From assembly GCF_011761305.1 (NCBI RefSeq), contig NZ_JAAOZC010000011.1, positions 1-64,000 on the forward strand: DNA of 64,000 nucleotides, in the 5' to 3' direction. The notes under the pieces were generated by a model. That model ran no database searches and was not told where the DNA came from. It saw nothing but the letters and a program-made list of their open reading frames with translations. Below are positions 16,914 through 25,242 of the stretch, in pieces; within the stretch, counting starts at the first letter, position 1, and each line of letters opens with the position of its first letter. The translations under genes were made by a program, and so were the position numbers. Origin of the DNA: Sphingomonas vulcanisoli. GTDB lineage: Bacteria; Pseudomonadota; Alphaproteobacteria; Sphingomonadales; Sphingomonadaceae.

Positions 16914-17986
16914 ACGAGCTCCCCGTCATCCCGCCCATCGCTGTCGCCACCGGCATCTCGTGGTGGAAGAAGGATGCGATCGAACGCCTGCTCGCCACGG
17001 GTCGGCCGCTGCTGTTCGAAGATCATCCCGAAAAGGCGGTCGCGGCGGCAGCGCAGGCGGGCGGGGCGATCGCGGTGTGGCCATCGCGGGCACCGGACGG
17101 TCTGCACGACAAGGCGGCTGCCGCCGGCGTGCCGCTGGTCAATATCGAAGACGGCTTCATCCGATCGGTCGGTCTCGGCAGCGGGCTGCACCCGCCCTCC
17201 TCGATCATTCTCGATGCGAGCGGTATCTATTACGATCCCCGCTCGCCCAGTGATCTTGAGACGATCCTGCAGACCTACGACTTTCCGCCCGAGTTGCTGG
17301 CTCGGGCAGAGGCTTTGCGAGAAACGATCGTGGCGCAGGGCATCAGCAAATATGAGAGCGCCGCACCGACCGCGCCTGCACCGCCTCGTACCAAGCGCAC
17401 CGTGCTGGTCACCGGCCAGGTAGAGGATGACAAATCGGTGTTGGCGGGCGGCGGCGACGTGCGCGGCAACCAGGATCTCCTGATCCGCGCCCGCGCCGCC
17501 GAACCGGACGCGCACATCATCTTCAAGCCCCATCCGGACGTCGATGCCGGCCACCGCGTCGGCCGCGTGCCCGATGCGGAGATTTTGAAGGTTGCCGATG
17601 AGGTGGTGCGCAATGAAAGCATGGCGTCGCTGCTGGCCCGCGTGGATGCGGTACATGTGCTGACCTCGCTCACGGGCTTCGAAGCGCTGCTACGCGGATT
17701 GGAAGTGACGACGCACGGACGGCCCTTCTATGCGGGCTGGGGGCTCACCGCCGATCTGGCCGGGCCGGTCGCGCGGCGGACGCGGCGGGTGGCGTTGCCG
17801 GAGCTGGTGGCCGCAGCACTGATTCTTTATCCGCGGTATCTCGATCCGGAAGTTGAGCAGCTATGCACCCCCGAACAGCTACTTCAGCGCTTCGCCCAAC
17901 GAAGATACCCGCGCGAAACCTGGCTGACGCGGGTGCGGAAGTGGCAGGGCCGCATTGCGAAATTGATCGGCACGACGACAGATTGA
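16910..17986 (+). CDS. KpsC-like capsular polysaccharide protein (single beta-Kdo-transferase-like module)
   Basis: The 358-residue product matches one module of the capsule protein KpsC, which adds beta-linked Kdo linkers to the lipid terminus of exported capsules. Diagnostic stretches are GISWWKKDAIERLL (residues 16-29), VNIEDGFIRSVGLGSGLHPP (about 80), HIIFKPHPDVDAGHR (about 203) and GFEALLRGLEVTTHGRPFYA (about 260), followed by GWGLT. Classical KpsC has two such modules (about 670 residues); only one is present here. The start ATG 16910 overlaps the stop of the dioxygenase gene. It is separated from the export genes kpsM/kpsE by 18 kb of mobile and phage debris. A role in building the lipid anchor is inferred. 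Confidence 0.8.
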   Translation: MNELPVIPPIAVATGISWWKKDAIERLLATGRPLLFEDHPEKAVAAAAQAGGAIAVWPSRAPDGLHDKAAAAGVPLVNIEDGFIRSVGLGSGLHPPSSIILDASGIYYDPRSPSDLETILQTYDFPPELLARAEALRETIVAQGISKYESAAPTAPAPPRTKRTVLVTGQVEDDKSVLAGGGDVRGNQDLLIRARAAEPDAHIIFKPHPDVDAGHRVGRVPDAEILKVADEVVRNESMASLLARVDAVHVLTSLTGFEALLRGLEVTTHGRPFYAGWGLTADLAGPVARRTRRVALPELVAAALILYPRYLDPEVEQLCTPEQLLQRFAQRRYPRETWLTRVRKWQGRIAKLIGTTTD

Positions 17987-18547
17987 GAGCCATGCCTCCG
18001 GGCCTCCCAGCCCATTTTTGCGCCCATGAGGGTTCGGAGGTCGCGAGGAAGGCTTACCACAGCGGGCAGCCCGGTGTGCGTGCCACCCGGCTTCCGACAT
18101 AGGCGGCCGAGCAATCTACGAAGAGGTATTAAGCCCCTGCTACTGGCGTTTGACGGCAGCGCAGCCAGATTGCTTTGTGGCAGCAGCAGACAATTCGATC
18201 GTGCTCGCGACGATCAGAATCGGCGATTGCGATAAGCCGCTGAACTTCAGCTAGCACCGGAGCGAATCGCTGCTCATTGGGCCACGGCGAGGCCTTCGGG
18301 GTTCAGCCTCAGCGGTGGGGTCGGTGAGCCTCAGGATGTTAGCAGCGACAGTTTCGTCGCACCCACAATGCGAGCCGCCCTTGATGAGCTTTCAGCCCAA
18401 GCAGCTTGCGCTGCTTGCCCCTGGGGCGGTGGGCCTCGATGACGCGATCCCGCGATCGTCACCGATCTCGCCCAGCAGCTTCGCAACAGCGATGTCGCTG
18501 CCACGCAGCTCAAAGAAGAAGCTCGCCCAGTAGATCGACGTTATTGA
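17987..18547. other. Gene-free stretch, probably decayed phage-like DNA
   Basis: No convincing coding region is seen on either strand. A short plus-strand reading from about 18381 (SFQPKQLALLA) weakly recalls the N-terminus of DUF3489 proteins and may be the decayed front of the next gene. Apart from the weak hairpin at 18000-18019 I recognise nothing. Confidence 0.5.
18000..18019 (+). terminator. Weak hairpin with T-run after the KpsC-like gene
   Basis: GGGC and GCCC pair around a six-base loop and are followed by ATTTTTG. The 4-bp stem is short, so this is only a candidate terminator of the two-gene unit. Confidence 0.3.
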
Positions 18548-18868
18548 TTGCAGCCTCGGCTGGAGGAGAAGAGTGGTCAGGCGGTCGGGCTAGTTATCAC
18601 CGATCTGGGGCGCGCTGCTCTCGATACAATCGAAACCGAGATCGGGGACGTGGGCCCGGCGGCCAGCAAGATCGGCCATGTCATCAAGCGGCTACGCTCG
18701 CCGGAGGGCATCAGCCTTGCCGAGATCAGCATTGCGACCGGATGGCAACCGCACAGCGCGCGCGCCGCGCTGACGACGCTGCGCAAGACGGGCTTCTGCA
18801 TCGACCGGGCGCCCGATGATGGCGGCAACGGTTCGCGCTACTGGATCGCTGAGGAGGCCGCCCGATGA
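18548..18868 (+). CDS. DUF3489 domain protein, probably N-terminally decayed
   Basis: The 106-residue product carries a DUF3489 domain: ASKIGHVIKRLRSPEGISLA, EISIATGWQPHSARAALTTL, RKTGFCIDRAPDDGGNGSRY. This small winged-helix-like domain is common in phage and integrative-element genes of alphaproteobacteria; a DNA-binding role is assumed. Most relatives carry an additional N-terminal part that is absent here, and the upstream 560 bases look like decayed sequence, so this may be a truncated gene. It overlaps the ERF gene by four bases (ATGA), supporting a former phage operon. Confidence 0.65.
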   Translation: MQPRLEEKSGQAVGLVITDLGRAALDTIETEIGDVGPAASKIGHVIKRLRSPEGISLAEISIATGWQPHSARAALTTLRKTGFCIDRAPDDGGNGSRYWIAEEAAR

Positions 18869-19463
18869 GCCGCGCCCCTACTTTCTCCGCAGCACCAAAG
18901 GGTGCGCGCCTCGCAACATCCCTGATCGCAGCCCAACTTGAGCTGAGGGCACCCACCAAGAACCGCAGCGTCAGCGTCCGCAGCGGTCGCGAAAATTACG
19001 ACTTTGCCTATGCCTCCCTGAATTCGATCATTGAGCAGGTGCTGCGACCCGTGCTGCCGGCGCACGGGCTCTGGTTTCTTCAGTACACCCAGCATGGCGA
19101 TGGTGGTCACGCTATGGTGACGGAGATCATCCACACCAGCGGCGAGATCAGGCTCTGCCCGGTGGCGATGCCTGATCTGCCCAGCAATCCCCACGAGGCG
19201 GGGTCGCTTATCAGCTACTTCAAGCGTTACGCGCTTTGCGCTGCCTTTGAATTAGTCGCCGAGGATGATGATGACGCGCAGCTCTTCAATCAGATCCACG
19301 GCCTGATTACCGAGCAGCAGGTGCAAGAGCTCGAAGCTTTGGTGGAATCGCCCGCCGAGCTGGAGCGGCTCTGCCGCTATACTAAAGTAGCATCGCTCGA
19401 TGCGCTTCCCGCCGCCCGGTTCGCCGTGCTCGCTCCGCTCTTCAGGTCCGGAGCGCCACGTGA
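18865..19463 (+). CDS. ERF-family single-strand annealing protein (phage remnant; normal stop lost)
   Basis: The first roughly 190 residues match the ERF family of phage single-strand annealing proteins: KNRSVSVRSGRENYDFAYAS, LNSIIEQVLRPVLPAHGLWF, HEAGSLISYFKRYALCAAFE, LVAEDDDDAQ. Such proteins pair homologous single strands together with an exonuclease, which here is encoded immediately downstream. The expected stop next to the exonuclease ATG (TGATG at 19461-19465) is out of frame, and the open frame instead runs through to 20112 into exonuclease C-terminal sequence. A small indel between about 19400 and 19460 would explain this. The annealing domain itself looks complete, so function cannot be excluded. 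Confidence 0.65.
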
Positions 19464-20112
19464 TGGCAAAGCAGATCGAACAGCGCTCGCCCGAATGGTT
19501 TGCCCAGCGCTGCGGCAAGGCGACGGCATCTCGCGTCGCCGACATCACCGCCCGCACCAAGACCGGCTGGGGCGCATCCCGAGTCAATTATGCCGCCAGC
19601 TTGTCGCCGACGGCTCACGGGCATTGTTGAGGAGAGCTTTCAATCGCCCGCCATGCGATGGGGCAACGAAACCAAGGCCGAGGCTCGGGATGCCTATCGC
19701 TCCTATCGCGGTGTCGAGGCTGAGGGAGGTTGGCTTCGTCGATCACCCTTCCCTGCCCTTCTCCGGCGCCTCACCCGATGGCCTTGTTGGTGATGACGGG
19801 CTGGTCGAGATCAAATGTCCCAACACCGCCACACATATCGCGACGTTGCTGGGTCAGTCGCTGCCCGGCAAATATGTGGCACAGATCCAGTGGCAGCTTG
19901 CCTGCACCGGTCGAGCCTGGTGTGACTTTGTGTCCTACGATCCCAAGCTGCCCGAGGGCGCCCGCCTCTTCGTGGTCCGTGTCCATCGTGACGAACCACG
20001 CATCGCCGAGCTGACTGCCAAGGTCGCGGTCTTTTTGGCCGAGATCGAGGGCACTCTTGGTCGGATCAACGAAATATCCGGAATGCTTCTCCAGTGTGGG
20101 GAGGCAGCCTAA
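19463..20112 (+). pseudogene. YqaJ/lambda-exonuclease-type recombinase, broken by two frameshifts
   Basis: The gene starts at ATG 19463 with AKQIEQRSPEWFAQRCGKAT, the classic YqaJ opening. Homology then moves to a second frame from about 19600 (LTGIVEESFQSPAMRWGNET) and to a third from about 19725, which carries VDHPSLPFSGASPDGLVGDD and the catalytic EIKCP (D...ExK). Three frames in order across one domain show two indels, so no intact exonuclease can be made without frameshifting. All catalytic residues survive in DNA, which points to recent decay. Together with ERF and DUF3489 it is the recombination module of a lost prophage or integrative element. Confidence 0.8.
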
Positions 20113-20212
20113 TGGCTGCCTCACCTACTCTGCCCAAGCGGATCGATCGGCGGCGCTGCCGCCGTTCAAGGCTTGTAAAAGTGTGAATTCAACTCTGCGG
20201 CTTTATACGCAG

Positions 20213-21961
20213 CTAGATATCAACTGATGACCGCTGTCCCAAGTCTAGGAGTCTAACGAGCCGAAGATTATAAAACATGCACGAATGGGGATTTACCCGA
20301 TCCGGATGTTCAATAACCTCACTCAGAGGAATGGCATCCGGAAATACGAAGTCTAAACAGATAATCCCTGGGTAGTTTGGCAGAGCTTCAACCGGCACTA
20401 CAATCGTAACAAGTTTTGACTCTGGCAAGAGCGTTGATCTCGACTGGTGATTTGGGACGCTTATGGTTACCCTCTGACCCAGGACACCGCTCTCTGGTAC
20501 CCGAAGAGGATCAATGAGCATTTCAACCCCAATATTCGAATTACCACCAGCATATGCGTCGGCTCGGAGAGCAATAAGAGAACGCTGACTTATCTGGAAC
20601 ATCAGCCTGGAAGTTCTTGAAATAGACCACGATAGACCCTCAGCCTGAGGTTCCCCAAATCCAGATGCCAAAGCATTAACACCCGTTCCGCCTAGCCCAA
20701 ATTCCACTCTAGATTCAATGTCAAGAGAAGGCATCTCGGTAAGGAGTATACTTTGAATCATAAAGGGAATTGGATTGGGATTAAAAGAGCGACCCTGCTC
20801 TTCAATGATTTCACTAACGGACTGAATCTCAATATCAAAAGGTATAATCCCGCTACGACGATCTTCGGAACGGATAGGTAATGCGATTGTTGATTCCCTA
20901 AAGCCTCGTCCAATTTGATATGAAAATGATTTTCCAGAGTCTCCTACTTTAACTTTAACTAGGACACCATTACTTACTCCGGCATCGTGCAGATAAGGAG
21001 TAAGGTTGATTTTGCAGATGAGTGTCATACCCGGCGGTACGTCAACTGGAAGATTAAATGATATCCTCCAGCTAGTTCCGCCATAGACATTGGTTTGCTC
21101 GCCAGCGGAAAACTTTGCTCCAACGGCAATCAAGCCTTGAAGAAAATAATTCCATGGCACGTTAATCTTGCAAACATACTGCTCTATTAGTGACTTATCC
21201 TCCGATCTTATACTCGACCGATCTTTCCTATTAACAAAACCCTTGGCTTCATAAAGTATTCGATCGATCTCTGTTTTCTTTTCGATAAGCTCAATTATAT
21301 CTCTCGGAATACCACTTCTACGATCGACGCCGTGTCGAAGGGGTGCTACCGAAGCATTAGTAAAGCCATGGGCAGCGTTATTGAGATCAATAAAGCCGAA
21401 GCGCTCTTCTAAGAAATGATGTGTTTCCTCGACATTTTCTGTTTGGCCTACAAACAAAAAAAGCTTTTCGAGATTGCGCAATGCTTGAGGAAGCAGTGCC
21501 TCAGGACTACCGACTAACTGCTCCGGGTCGGCGTGCGCGTTCATATTAGACCGGTTCATAGCCAGCGTTGCCAGCTCATAAGTCTGATGATTTAGATGAT
21601 CAAAAACCTCTACATAATCCCTGAGGGATTCAAGAAGTTCCTCCTCTTTAATTTGATGTGCGTTTAATCCGCGCGTCCAGTAGAACTCGGAAATGATGTG
21701 CGCCACGGGCTCTCGCAAAATCGTGAAATACGCCACCGGCTCATCGACAAGAGTATGGAGGCCAAGTGCAGAATGGGAGTGGAACAACAAATTAGAATGC
21801 GAAATTATACTATCAACTTCCCCGACAACATTTTGACTATTTACGTCTATACACGCAAGGTTCCAGTGAGCCGCCGGTCCTACCTCGCCCATGCGACGTA
21901 GCAGCGCCGCGCCTCCAGTGCGTGTGATGTGATGATAACCGATTATATTAGTTGACTGCAT
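20213..21961 (-). CDS. Sulfotransferase-like protein with large C-terminal domain
   Basis: The 582-residue product has a Golgi-type (Sulfotransfer_2-like) sulfotransferase domain. The 5'-phosphosulfate loop YHHITRTGGAALLRR lies at residues 9-23 (compare HIPKTGGT), a HSHSALGLH motif follows, and the 3'-phosphate motif YFTILREPVAHIISEFYW lies at about 78-95. It should transfer sulfate from PAPS, most likely to a sugar of a surface glycan. Residues 270-582 form a second, mostly beta-looking region that I do not recognise. Base composition is visibly AT-richer than the surrounding genes, with frequent ATA and AGA codons. Flanked by phage and IS debris, it looks horizontally acquired. No sulfate-activation genes are nearby. 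Confidence 0.7.
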   Translation of the reverse strand: MQSTNIIGYHHITRTGGAALLRRMGEVGPAAHWNLACIDVNSQNVVGEVDSIISHSNLLFHSHSALGLHTLVDEPVAYFTILREPVAHIISEFYWTRGLNAHQIKEEELLESLRDYVEVFDHLNHQTYELATLAMNRSNMNAHADPEQLVGSPEALLPQALRNLEKLFLFVGQTENVEETHHFLEERFGFIDLNNAAHGFTNASVAPLRHGVDRRSGIPRDIIELIEKKTEIDRILYEAKGFVNRKDRSSIRSEDKSLIEQYVCKINVPWNYFLQGLIAVGAKFSAGEQTNVYGGTSWRISFNLPVDVPPGMTLICKINLTPYLHDAGVSNGVLVKVKVGDSGKSFSYQIGRGFRESTIALPIRSEDRRSGIIPFDIEIQSVSEIIEEQGRSFNPNPIPFMIQSILLTEMPSLDIESRVEFGLGGTGVNALASGFGEPQAEGLSWSISRTSRLMFQISQRSLIALRADAYAGGNSNIGVEMLIDPLRVPESGVLGQRVTISVPNHQSRSTLLPESKLVTIVVPVEALPNYPGIICLDFVFPDAIPLSEVIEHPDRVNPHSCMFYNLRLVRLLDLGQRSSVDI

Positions 21962-22249
21962 ACCGACCTATCAATGCAGGAGTGGATTGCCCTCCCGTCC
22001 GCGAAAGGGAATAACAGCGCCGACACGTAATGCAATTGCCGCTCAGGCCGTCGCGTCTGAGAATAGGTGGTTTCGACCGCGCCCGAGAAGCTTTTTCCTC
22101 GTGGAGCGCTAAGGGTTGATACTCTTCTGGCACAAGTTATCTTCGGCTATACCGTCGATACTTAATAGAAGATTCCGAAAGTCGTTGAGGCAAGCCCTAC
22201 GCGTTCCCTGTTTTGGTTAGGTGCGAACAGCGCCGAAAGACCGTCAGGC
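21962..22249. other. Intergenic stretch without recognised features
   Basis: This AT-mixed region between the sulfotransferase and the IS3 remnant contains no supported gene. It must hold the promoter of the sulfotransferase gene, but no clear -35/-10 pair was found. Confidence 0.5.
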
Positions 22250-22276
22250 CAGAGGCGTTGACGGTCCCCCGGTTTC

Positions 22277-23041
22277 TCATCCGGGCGCGATGCGAGCTTT
22301 CGGCCTGTATCCGCCGGGATTAATCCCGGCGGATACAGCATATTCGGCTGGCGTCAGCCAGCCAAGAGCCGTGTGAGGTCGGCTCTCGTTATAGTCCCGT
22401 CGCCAGGCCTCGATCTTGACCCGTGCATCTGCCAGCGAGAGGAACCAGTGGCTGTTCAGGCACTCGTCGCGCAGGCGGCCATTGAACGACTCCACGAAGG
22501 CGTTGTCAGTCGGCTTGCCCGGCCGCGAGAAGTCGAGCGTGACGCCGTTCTCATAGCCCACCGGTCGAGCGCTTTCGAGATAAGTTCCGGCCCGTTGTCC
22601 ACTCGGATGGTCTTCGGCGCACCGCGGACCGCCGTGATCCGCGCCATCGCGGCAACCACCTGCCCACCCTTGATGCCCTGGTCGACGTCGATTGCCAGAG
22701 CCTCGCGCGTCAAGGCGTCGACCACCGTCAGCGCCCGCAGACGGCGACCATCGAACAGCGCGTCCGAGACAAAGTCCATCGACCACATCTCGTTGGGCGC
22801 TGACGTTGCCGGCTGGCGCTCGCGGTTCCGCGACCAGCTGCTTGAGCTTGCGGTTCTCGTCCTCGAGCTGCTTCACCCGGCGCAACTCACCCACGCCAAG
22901 CCCACCGTACACCTTCTTCCAACGATAGAAGGTCTGCTCCGAAACGCCCATCCGGCGGATGACCTCGGCGACCGGCGTGCCCGTCTCCGCCTGCTTCAGC
23001 GCGAACGCAATCTGCTCTTCCGTGTAGCGCGTCTTCTTCAC
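22277..23041 (-). pseudogene. IS3-family (IS407-like) transposase remnant with internal deletion and frameshift
   Basis: OrfA begins at GTG 23041 with KKTRYTEEQIAFALKQAETG and a helix-turn-helix, and is intact to about KQLEDENRKLKQLVA. It then joins directly to the middle of OrfB (VWSMDF-like, here MWSMDFVSDALFDGRRLRAL), missing the end of OrfA and roughly the first 110 residues of OrfB. Within OrfB the frame changes once near 22560, between DNGPELISKALDRWA and YENGVTLDFSRPGKP. The catalytic DDE residues (SMDF, VDNG, FVESFNGR) can all be found, but in two frames. The element is therefore dead. The short OrfA-frame reading to 22277 is only partly transposase. Confidence 0.85.
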
Positions 23042-23121
23042 GTCCCAGCTCCTTGCCCGCAGGCTTCAAAGGGCCGGAAAACTCTCACTCACCACGGATG
23101 AAAAAAACAGGGAGGACGTCA

Positions 23122-23163
23122 AATCGCGATGATCTGCTCTTCGCTGAACCTGCTGCGCTTCAT
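23122..23163 (-). pseudogene. Fragment of a second IS3-type OrfA
   Basis: ATG 23163 opens KRSRFSEEQIIAI, the characteristic N-terminus of another IS3-family OrfA, which stops after about 14 residues where unrelated sequence begins. It is the remaining end of an element interrupted or deleted next to the neighbouring IS3 remnant. Confidence 0.7.
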
Positions 23164-23413
23164 TCCGTCCGACTCCTTGTGTCGGACTCTACTCAAAAAT
23201 CGGTCACATTCCAGGGGCGCACGTCAACGGGGGGCAAGCCGCACTGGGGAAGGTTTCTATCGACGCAGTAGATGACCTCATGAAGCCTCCCTTTGGTCGA
23301 CGTCGTCGAGCATCCCTGCATCTTGACGTTTCTCTAATCTCTGCGCAGTCGTGGAACGATGTATCGGCTGACTGCTCTTGCGGAGGTCGGCGCGAGCATA
23401 TCCTGGGGTTAAG

Positions 23414-24385
23414 ATGCACGACAGCGCGTTCAAAACGGGACAGCTTTTTCTTCAGCTTTATGCTGCCTCGCGCGGCGGCAAAGTTGTAGAAATTGGATCT
23501 TATGATGTTAACGGTGGCTTCCGGTCAGTGGCACCACCCGACATAGTCTATATTGGTCTCGATATAGCAGAGGGACACGGCGTGGACATCGTTGTTCGTC
23601 CTGGCGAGCCGCTGCCAATGGAAACTGGGTATTGCGATGCGATCCTAGCGAGCTCAGTTTTCGAGCATGATCCTAAGTTCTGGTATACTTTCGAAGAGAT
23701 GTGCCGTGTTACCTCACCGGGCGGCTTTGTTTATCTGAACGTGCCAGCCGGGGGGGCGCTGCATCGCTTTCCTTATGACTGCTGGCGATTCTATCCAGAT
23801 GCGGGGTTGGCGCTAGAACAATTGTCTGCTGGCACAGCATATCCGGTGTGCCTTGTAGAATCATTCACCACCGAGCGGATCGCCGATCAGTGGAATGACT
23901 TCGTGGCCGTTTTTCAGAGAGACGGCGGCGCGGAGCCGCCTGTCGAGCGAATTCACAAATTTGTGAATTATCGTAACCTATATACCAACGCAAGGCATGA
24001 TGTGCTTTCCTTGGAAGTACTGCCGGAAGACATGCGAATGTCGGATCATTGGCACGCCACATCGATTGAGTGGCATCACAAGACTAATATTGCCGAGGCT
24101 GAACTGGGTAGAGCTCGTAAGGAGGCCGAGGCACAGCACCACCGTGCCAATATTGCCGAGGCTGAACTAGGTAACTCTCAGAGAGAAGCTGAAGCGCAGC
24201 ACCATCGTGCCAATATTGCCGGAGTCGAGCTGCAAACCGAACGGGCGCGTAGGGAGGAATGTGAGGAAACACTTGTTAAGCTTAGAGAAGAACTGCGCCT
24301 TGAAAAATCGAGGGGCCTCGGTAGCATATTATGGAAAGAAATACTTCGTTTGGCGAAGGCAGCTAACCGTCTGAGAGGCACTTGA
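23414..24385 (+). CDS. SAM-dependent methyltransferase with C-terminal repeat coiled coil
   Basis: The 323-residue product begins with a class I methyltransferase fold. The SAM loop is VVEIGSYDVNGGFRS (about residues 22-36, motif I) followed by YIGLDIAEGHGVDIVV; DAILASSVFEHDPKFWYTFE is motif IV and VTSPGGFVYLNVPAGGALHR motif V/VI. Similar proteins occur in polysaccharide and glycan loci; the substrate is unknown. Residues 225-290 are three 21-residue repeats (NIAEAELG...EAEAQHHRA) predicted to form a coiled coil, encoded by a 63-bp tandem repeat. ATG 23414 was chosen because the conserved domain begins shortly after; an upstream TTG at 23378 is possible. It is flanked by IS remnants on both sides. 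Confidence 0.75.
   Translation: MHDSAFKTGQLFLQLYAASRGGKVVEIGSYDVNGGFRSVAPPDIVYIGLDIAEGHGVDIVVRPGEPLPMETGYCDAILASSVFEHDPKFWYTFEEMCRVTSPGGFVYLNVPAGGALHRFPYDCWRFYPDAGLALEQLSAGTAYPVCLVESFTTERIADQWNDFVAVFQRDGGAEPPVERIHKFVNYRNLYTNARHDVLSLEVLPEDMRMSDHWHATSIEWHHKTNIAEAELGRARKEAEAQHHRANIAEAELGNSQREAEAQHHRANIAGVELQTERARREECEETLVKLREELRLEKSRGLGSILWKEILRLAKAANRLRGT
24086..24274 (+). repeat. 63-bp tandem repeat, three copies, in the methyltransferase gene
   Basis: AATATTGCCGAGGCTGAACT recurs at 24086 and 24149, and a diverged form at 24212, each spaced exactly 63 bases. The third copy is degenerate in its second half. The unit length is a multiple of three, so copy-number change would keep the frame and only alter coiled-coil length. 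Confidence 0.85.
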
Positions 24386-24399
24386 TGTTTCAACAGGCG

Positions 24400-25216
24400 T
24401 AGGGTCAGGACCCATTGAAATGAGAGGCGCGATCTGACTCAGGCTCCTTGATGAGACTAGACGTGAGCGACCTATATTTGCTGACGGACGAGCGAATGGC
24501 GCGGCTTAAACCGTACTTTCCCAAGAGACATGGCAAGCATCGGGTCGCCGATCGACGGGTGTTGAGCGGCATCGTTTTTCGTCAATCGCAATGGGCTGCG
24601 CTGGCGCGATGCGTCAAAGAATGTGCCGCACAAGACGCTTTACAGCCGGTGGAAGCCGGGGGCGGCGAGATGGGCGTTTTCGAGCAGATGCTGGAAGAGT
24701 TGTCCGCTGTTGATGCCGAGCGCAAGATGGTCATGATCGAGCAACGTGCCTGACGGCGCACCGCACGGCATAAAGCCTTCGGGTAAAAGAGGCGGTCTTG
24801 GACGGCTGATGGCCGGATGAACGGCGGCACGACACCAAGCTTCACGCCGTCACCGATGCAAACGGCCACCCGCTCAGCTTCCTAATGACCGCAGGCCAGG
24901 TCAGCGACTATATCGGCTCCGCAGCGCTGCTGGAGAATCTACCCAAAGCGCAATGGATGCTCGCCGATCGCAGATATGATGCTGACTGGTTCAGGGATGC
25001 GCTTCAGGAGAAGGATATCAAATCCTGCATTCCCGGGCGGAAATCTCGCCTGGAGACTATCAGATATGACGAACGCCGATACAGGCGGCGCAACCGCATC
25101 GAGATCATGTTCGGCCGATTAAAGGATGGCGGAGAAGAAGACGGTTGGGCCCGATCGTAGCGGGTGGCAGCGCGGCGCCAGTCGCCCTCGCCGCCCCTGC
25201 CATCTTCTGGCTATGA
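24400..25216 (+). pseudogene. IS5-family (IS427-like) transposase remnant with many frameshifts
   Basis: The left end resembles an IS end (TAGGGTCAGGACCCA at 24400). The N-terminal reading DLYLLTDERMARLKPYFPKR, then in another frame FVNRNGLRWRDASKN and HKTLYSRWK, and the C-terminal MTAGQVSDYIGSAALLENLP, ADRRYDADWFRDAL, IPGRKSR, RRRNRIEIMFGRLKD are all IS5-family transposase pieces. At least three indels separate them. The last part is scrambled by a 53-bp inversion at 25128-25180, after which VALAAPAIFWL and the stop follow. The right inverted repeat is not recognisable; the next IS begins 26 bases later. Non-functional. Confidence 0.85.
25128..25180. other. 53-bp microinversion inside the IS5 remnant
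   Basis: Read in reverse complement, 25128-25180 encodes WRRAATRYDR, the expected continuation of RLKD that directly precedes it in the family. The flanks TGGCG (25127-25131) and CGCCA (25176-25180) form a 5-bp inverted repeat at the breakpoints. Confidence 0.75.
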
Positions 25217-25242
25217 CCAATTAGTCGTACCCCTAAATACCC

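Noticed and set aside
18315-18533. Small plus-strand frame upstream of the DUF3489 gene
   Set aside because: Apart from a faint N-terminal resemblance to DUF3489 proteins it shows no conserved pattern; treated as decayed DNA.
22277-23041. One intact 254-residue protein from this frame
   Set aside because: The frame contains OrfA, then out-of-frame OrfB sequence, then OrfB C-terminus; it is a deletion and frameshift product of an IS3 element.
24086-24274. Regular 63-bp repeat considered as a CRISPR array
   Set aside because: Units are contiguous with no spacers and lie in an open coding frame.
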